Below, piece after piece: positions 58,973 to 64,000 of a DNA stretch of 64,000 nt; position 1 is the stretch's first letter, and each line of letters opens with the position of its first letter. A program made the position numbers and the translations under genes. The notes under the pieces were generated by a model, which was given only the letters and a program-made list of their open reading frames with translations, made no database searches and was not told where the DNA came from. The stretch is from Hypoxylon rubiginosum. Its lineage: Eukaryota > Ascomycota > Sordariomycetes > Xylariales > Hypoxylaceae. The stretch is from positions 186,001 through 250,000 of the forward strand of contig CADCXA010000039.1 in the NCBI GenBank assembly GCA_902806565.1. The letters are read 5' to 3'.

Positions 58973-61810
58973 TTATTCCTTCGAACCATCCTCGTGAAAC
59001 CTGGGCAAGTCGGTCTGTTGGGTGAACTTGCGCGGAAGACGATTCTCTCCCTCCTGGTACGGATGGCTAGCTTCTTCCCGCGCCAAGTCGTTTACCCATC
59101 TGCAGTTCCCCTTGAAGGCGCCGACACCGTCCTGCGGAATTCCAACGTCGGCGAATTTGCTCGCTAGGTAAAACCACGAAAGGGCGTTGCCAACCGTGCC
59201 GACTTCGTCGCTGACCCCATCCCTCGCTGCCTGACTCATCCGACTCCAGAGTTCGTCATCTGTGCACAGCTCTATGAGATGCTGCGCAACAGCTTTATAA
59301 TCGTCGGGCTCGACTAGGAAACCGTTCTCCTTGTCTTTGACCTGGATTGGAATGCCGCCTGCTAGAGTGGCAATGACTGGTCGTCCGGCGTGAAGGGCTT
59401 CTGACACTTTGACTTCGAAGCCTTCCCGCGTAGATAGCTGAAGCACGACGTGAGCCTTCGCGATGAGAGTATTCAGAAGCTGATCATTGGCCTGCAGACG
59501 CATCACGCTGATGTCGTCAGCGAACTCCGAGTAACGAGTCTCGATCTGATCCATGACGAGATCATAAATTATATTTCCGTCGGGATCGTCAATTGAGCTG
59601 TTGCCCGTCCTGTTACCTGGGTGAGCTTGGAGCGAGAGAAATACGAGTTTCAGTCCGACTTACACTACTAGCTGAGGGATATCCTGTAGTCCCAACTCCT
59701 TGGCGCGCCTGCGGAATTCACCGTACGAGTCTATGACCGTAGGTATGCCTTTCGCTGGATCAAAGCGAGCAACTTGGATGATGTATCTGGCTAAGCAAAG
59801 ATGTTAGCCCAGCGAAATTAATGAGAGGCGTTATGGACTTACAATCTGGGTACCTCAAGGGTGTCCTAAACCAGTGCTCGTTAGCTGTCGTGATCTCGTG
59901 CTGAAGTAGACAGGGGGGTAGACACACATATGTTGGTTATGACACAACGAGTTATAATTACTCCCATAGTATCCACTGTCCCAGTCGTTCATCGGCTTGT
60001 TCAATCCATCAAGCCTTTACGGTGTTAGTTATTTAGTCAAATTCCAGTTATACGGCCATATGGTGCCCTCGAACTCACCAATCTGTAGTCGCTGGTAGGT
60101 ATGTGACCAAGCTGGGAGGAACATTTTCCGGGACAAACTTCGGGATGGGGTGGCTCACGAACATATCGGCGTGACGGATATTGTTCCATAAGAAATTCCA
60201 CACCTCTTCTTGAGGTGAGCCACTCTGCGCGACAAGGTCGCTACGGATTTGGATGTGCGAGCGGTATATCACCGGTCGGTTCGGCGTGACCTCTTTGATC
60301 AACGGAATGAGACCGGGCATCTGAGGGTCATCAATCTGGAAGTATTTAAGTTAGCATTCATCTCCTACCAGACTCATCAACCGTTATAGGTTAGGTAGAT
60401 ATCTGAAAGGGGCGGTGTAACAGATCCGGAACAGAGCTTATAGCTCAACAATTTCATTTTACGTACCACAACGACGTCGGCACCGCCTTCTTGAGGGGGA
60501 CGCAAAGGACCCCCTTTAGAGAACCAATAACGGTTGGCGTTTTCCGTTATCCACTCTGTGATCGTCTTTTGATCCTCGGCGGAGATGCGCTCATCTGGCT
60601 TAGCGACACCTTGAAGAATGTTGTGCATATTCTTCGTTATCCGGAACACACCTGGACGCGGCTTCGGTACTGAGGAGAAAAGCAAATGTTATCATAACAT
60701 TCATATATGAGATTAGCAGCAGGTTGGTGCAATCTAACTTACCATACCACGTCAATTCGACACCCGCAAGACGGGCAAACCGCACCAGTGCGTGTCGCAT
60801 TAAAGCGACCCCGCCTCCTTGGGGAGTTGAACTGAAGAAGGCAATCTTGACTTTCTTGTTCTTCAGCTGGTTGGCGTAATGCATTGTTGAATCCCACGTC
60901 GTCTTGCTACATGTTGATTTGTAGTCTTCAAGTGTCGTCAAGCGTGCTCTGAACCCGGCATCGACCATCACGACACCTCGGAAGCCAACCTGTAAGATGG
61001 GAACCAACGAAGGCCCGAAAACCCTATCGAGTGATGTTATTATGTGTTATCACGGGAGATTCATCACGTTTCAACTCATTCACTTACATGACACATTTTC
61101 GCGCCATCGAATCGGCCTGCTCGTCTACATTTTTATCATCCCAGAAGGATTCCTCGGACTTGTCAACGTCGAAGTCGACCGGAATGATGTCGACGTCCAA
61201 CCAGAGACGAGAATGGAGGTTGGGACTCAGGGTCTGTAAATCCGCAGGGAGCCCGGCGCCGATGAACTTGGCGAGATTCTCTTGCTCATACTTCCGTGTC
61301 TGTATGATCACATAATCTGCGATCACGTCTTTGTCCTTCGGGAGGGACTCATTAAACTTCAATTGCTCAACTGAGTAATCGATGAGGTAGGTATTATCGT
61401 GACATGCGAGGGACACTGACACGGTCCCGTCGTCGTTCACCACAGCTGAAATGCCGAGAAAAAGAGGCTACACACAACATGTTAATCATCTACCTCATAA
61501 CTATCTGAGGTTCGGTATATAAGCGTACCGTGAGAACCTGTGAGAAAGGCCCAACTGCTATATGTCAATATTCTGCGTAATTCCCAGAGTGACCCCATTC
61601 AAAGGTGGGCAGATAGTTGGAGAGGGTACTCGGAGAGGAAGGAATATTGTCACACATACTACAAGTATGTCAGCGTCTGCGTACGATAAGACTCGTCTCG
61701 CCCTGCGATAGGTTTCATACTGACCCTTTGGCAGCGATTTCACTCAATCTGCGTTGGTGATGTTTAGAAGACGAGGAGAACCTCCGTCTCCTTCCTGAAG
61801 TCGATGACAT
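58973..61810 (-). CDS. ccg-9: Trehalose phosphorylase / synthase (GT4, CCG-9 type) with in-frame TGA in exon 2
   Basis: Glycosyltransferase-4 enzyme interconverting trehalose + phosphate with glucose-1-phosphate + glucose; CCG-9 of Neurospora is of this type. Ten exons join in phase: 61810-61725, 61658-61529, 61467-61088, 61023-60743, 60669-60467, 60335-60079, 60014-59928, 59865-59843, 59790-59664, 59609-58973 (737 codons). N-terminus basic (MSSTSGRRRRFSSSSKHHQR). Signatures: GFRGVVMVDAGFRARL, SSTPQGGGVALMRHALVRFA, IDDPQMPGLIPLIKEVTPNR, RYPDSRYIIQVARFDPAKG, and the GT4 EX7E region REGFEVKVSEALHAGRPVIA. Exon 8 is a 23-base micro-exon. In exon 2 the codon at 61567-61565 is TGA between GHSGNYAEY and HIAVGPFSQVLT; both sides are in the same frame and the 3' side joins cleanly to PLFLGISAV. 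Either the stop is real (nonsense allele), a base error, or exon 1-2 splicing differs from my model. The catalytic core is not affected. Confidence 0.85.
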
Positions 61811-63441
61811 GCTTTCTTGTGCAGTGGTTGAAAAGCAATGCTGGTAGTCTGATAACTGTTGCCTGTACAGAAGAGATTCTATATCACGGAGAGAGAATGG
61901 AATGCCCGTCACTTATATTTATTGAGAGCTTGAGAGAGAAATGCGAATCGTCTAGGTGAGCCCTCTGTTGTGTTTACTCACCGAGCTGCGGTAGTCTGGT
62001 GTCGGAGTGTACCGGCGAGGGACTTGGTGAAATGCGGTGTGAGGCGAGGCGAGCATTGAGCAGAAGCTGACTCGCGAAGGTACTCGTAAACACATCTGCA
62101 TACCCAACACGAAAGCGGCTGCGAATCATCATACAGGCCTGTCCCATTGTGTAATCGGGTGCCCACGTATTGTATGTACTGGGTACTTGAACGTGGGATT
62201 TACATGATGTAGCGTCACCATGACGCATTCGATCCCGTCGGCAGCTTGACTGTATCGCGCCAGGACAAGATGGTGCCTTTAATAATGGTCTGATTGAAAT
62301 AAAGTCGTCAGATTCAAGGTAGGATTGAGGCGGCTGAAGGCTCCCGGGTCCCTGGCTCTTAATGCTGTCCCGCTAAGCCTTTTGATTCCCAATTCCCAAT
62401 GGGTTCTTCAATTGGATACGAGCACGAGGTGAGCACGAGGTGACAGGGTGAGTACCTCGTGCTCTCTTTCTCCCTTCTGTCGCCCCCCTCATGTCAGTTC
62501 ATCTGCCGTAGCTTATGGTGCAATAGTTACTACACGTGTACCAATTATTCGTGATGAGGTTTCCGAGATGAAATTTTGAGAGTTTAAATGCGGTCGATTT
62601 CTTCGGATACGGTCCTAAATTGAGCGTAAGACCGCCGTGGCGGCCTCCGCTGGAGAATCCGCTGGAGAAAGAAAAGCTCACCGACTCTTCGTTACATACC
62701 GCTAGGAGGTACCCGATATAACGCCACAAGACATTGGGCAGCCATCCAGTCTGCCAGTCCGCCAGCTTTACCTAGCAGCCCTAGCCACATATTTCGTACA
62801 ACTACTACATACGTGGCACGTGGCAACTAATGTATCTCTTGCGCGGGATAGAGGAAGATGAACGTTCCATCATTGACGGTACGGAGATGTCCAGGTCGCC
62901 AGCTATAGCGAGCCTAACAGCTTCAACCCGATGGGAATGAGTAACCGGATCTTTGATTTTCTCATTGCTAAACATCTATTCAGCTATTGCGCATTTGTTT
63001 GCTTTCAACCTCGCAAATGTTGCCCCCGCTTGACAGATGCCAACGAGATATTCGACGGCTTCACTCTCGTCCAATAGCATCGTGGACTCGGTAGTGTCAC
63101 CTACTAAATTAGGAATTGTCTGTTTGCTCCCGTCCATCCCGCTTCCCTTCCTCGACGTACGCGCCGAGGTAGTTGGGTCCGGGGAAGCTGGGGAATATGG
63201 GGAATATGGGTAAGATGCTCCAAGATGACATTGTTTCGCCGGGGCGCCTCCGAGCTTTAGAACCAGCTGTCTCGGAGAGCCCTCTGGCTTTACCATGTGA
63301 AATTCGGCTCGGCTGGATACCTGGGTACTCTTATATCATGGTACTACTTGACCCGTCTTGAACGGGATTACGAACAAATCTCACGAGTCCATACAATTTT
63401 CAGTCATCGGCTGCCTTCCTTCGATCTGTCAATCTGTCAGA
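61811..63441. other. Divergent intergenic region, trehalose phosphorylase / CFEM gene
   Basis: About 1.6 kb of shared upstream DNA. It holds a direct/inverted repeat (62420-62464, listed separately) and a GGGGAATAT duplication near 63185-63208. A 106-codon minus-strand frame (63296-62979) begins with ATG but shows no domain; I do not call it. Confidence 0.45.
62420..62464. repeat. Two direct and one inverted copy of GAGCACGAGGT
   Basis: GAGCACGAGGT occurs at 62420-62430 and again at 62431-62441; its reverse complement ACCTCGTGCTC occurs at 62454-62464. The second copy and the inverted copy can form an 11-bp stem with a 12-base loop. It lies between two divergently oriented genes and could be a regulatory site; this is inference. 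Confidence 0.75.
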
Positions 63442-64000
63442 ATGAAGCCTGATTTGCTCGCAGGCCTGGCGCTTCTCATGGCGACAGCAACCGTAAAAGC
63501 TTCCAGTTGTCTTGACGTGGCAGTGGCCAAAATCCCCCCGTGCGCCCAGCCGTGCTTCCTCGACAATGATCCCTCAGCTGAATGCGACGGGACTGATTTT
63601 ACCTGCCGATGTCAAAAAGAGGCTATACTCTACGCGGCTATCGAGCCTTGCGTGGCTTCTGGGTGCCCGGAGGAATCGTTTCAAGTCGTTATTGATGGCG
63701 CTTCTTCTGGTTAGTCGGTCATAATGTCGAATCTTCCACTTCACGAGGGCCTCGAGAATCGAAACTTGAGTGATCTACTTTGCTGACGCGTTTTGATAGT
63801 ATGCGACTGTGAGACGGCATTTCCGGGAGCCCTCGCCGTTGAAAATGCGCTTGGTTCTTTCACAGGAGTTCCAGCGGTGACTGCCTCTAACACAGTCCTC
63901 AATACGGTTATTGGTGCAGTCCCAGGCACCGTCACCAATGCCGTGGCTGGCTCAGCTATTGGCACAGTTATCGGCACAGTTATCAATAGTCCTACGACAA
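63442..64000 (+). CDS. CFEM-domain secreted protein (3' partial)
   Basis: Fungal extracellular protein with the eight-cysteine CFEM domain, a family that includes haem-capturing, GPI-anchored and effector-like proteins. Exons 63442-63709 and 63800 to the window edge; the gene continues beyond 64000. Signal peptide MKPDLLAGLALLMATATVKA, then SSCLDVAVAKIPPCAQPC, AECDGTDFTCRCQKEA, IEPCVASGCPEESF and VCDCETAFPG, matching the CFEM spacing including the TDFTCRC core. The intron falls within the domain (G|GTTAGT...GATAG|TA) and its removal brings the last cysteines into register. After the domain the protein turns into Gly/Ala/Val/Thr-rich near-repeats (TVIGAVPGTV, SAIGTVIGTVI). A TTG 28 codons upstream is in frame but ATG 63442 fits the signal peptide. 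Membrane anchoring cannot be judged because the C-terminus is missing. Confidence 0.88.

Noticed and set aside
62979..63296. 106-codon minus-strand frame with ATG in the CFEM upstream region
   Set aside because: Plausible composition near its end but no domain, signal peptide or splice-supported extension; not enough to call.

Overview
The window reads as nuclear DNA of a filamentous ascomycete. Genes are split by short (about 50-120 base) GT...AG introns, several with a recognisable CTAAC/CTGAC-type branch site. Gene content includes nudF/LIS1, a SIT4-associated protein, NRPS and PKS megasynthases, a CFEM protein and a fungal trehalose phosphorylase. The set looks most like Sordariomycetes; the class is inferred, not proven. 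No rRNA, tRNA, CRISPR or intact transposon was recognised.

Layout. 0.7-8.2 kb: nudF (LisH/WD40 dynein regulator) and a SIT4-phosphatase-associated protein. 11.4-19.6 kb: an intact 2,724-residue NRPS-derived protein in which nearly every catalytic motif is altered. 20-22.6 kb: three small unrecognised genes, including a Cys-Cys-repeat protein. 22.6-27.8 kb and 29.9-34.2 kb: gene-poor spacers rich in the palindrome TACCTAGGTA, flanking an amino-acid permease (27.8-29.9 kb). 34.3-37.2 kb: an OPT-family oligopeptide transporter, convergent with a secreted subtilase (37.6-38.9 kb, minus) that has an amber codon where the family has Trp. 39.5-44.8 kb: housekeeping block of a TFIP11/Ntr1-like G-patch splicing factor, GINS subunit Psf3 and Mn superoxide dismutase. 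45.1-52.7 kb (minus): an iterative reducing PKS (KS-AT-DH-degenerate MT-KR-ACP, no recognisable ER). 56.4-57.6 kb: flavohaemoglobin. 59.0-61.8 kb: a ten-exon trehalose phosphorylase with an in-frame TGA in exon 2. 63.4 kb to the edge: a CFEM protein, truncated by the window.

How the genes fit together. Peptide/amino-acid acquisition (permease, OPT transporter, secreted protease), stress defence (Mn-SOD, flavohaemoglobin, trehalose metabolism) and two megasynthase loci are interleaved with housekeeping genes. The two megasynthases are 25 kb apart with conserved genes between them and no tailoring enzymes beside either, so I do not call a single biosynthetic cluster.

Most unusual signals: (1) the pseudo-NRPS, kept open over 8 kb although its four carrier domains lack the phosphopantetheine serine; (2) three genes with an in-frame stop, each one A-to-G change from Trp (TAG, TAG, TGA), where the reading frame clearly continues. 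In Sordariomycetes this suggests sexual-stage A-to-I mRNA editing as one hypothesis, beside ordinary nonsense mutation or sequence error. Exon boundaries were read by eye from splice consensus and frame continuity.
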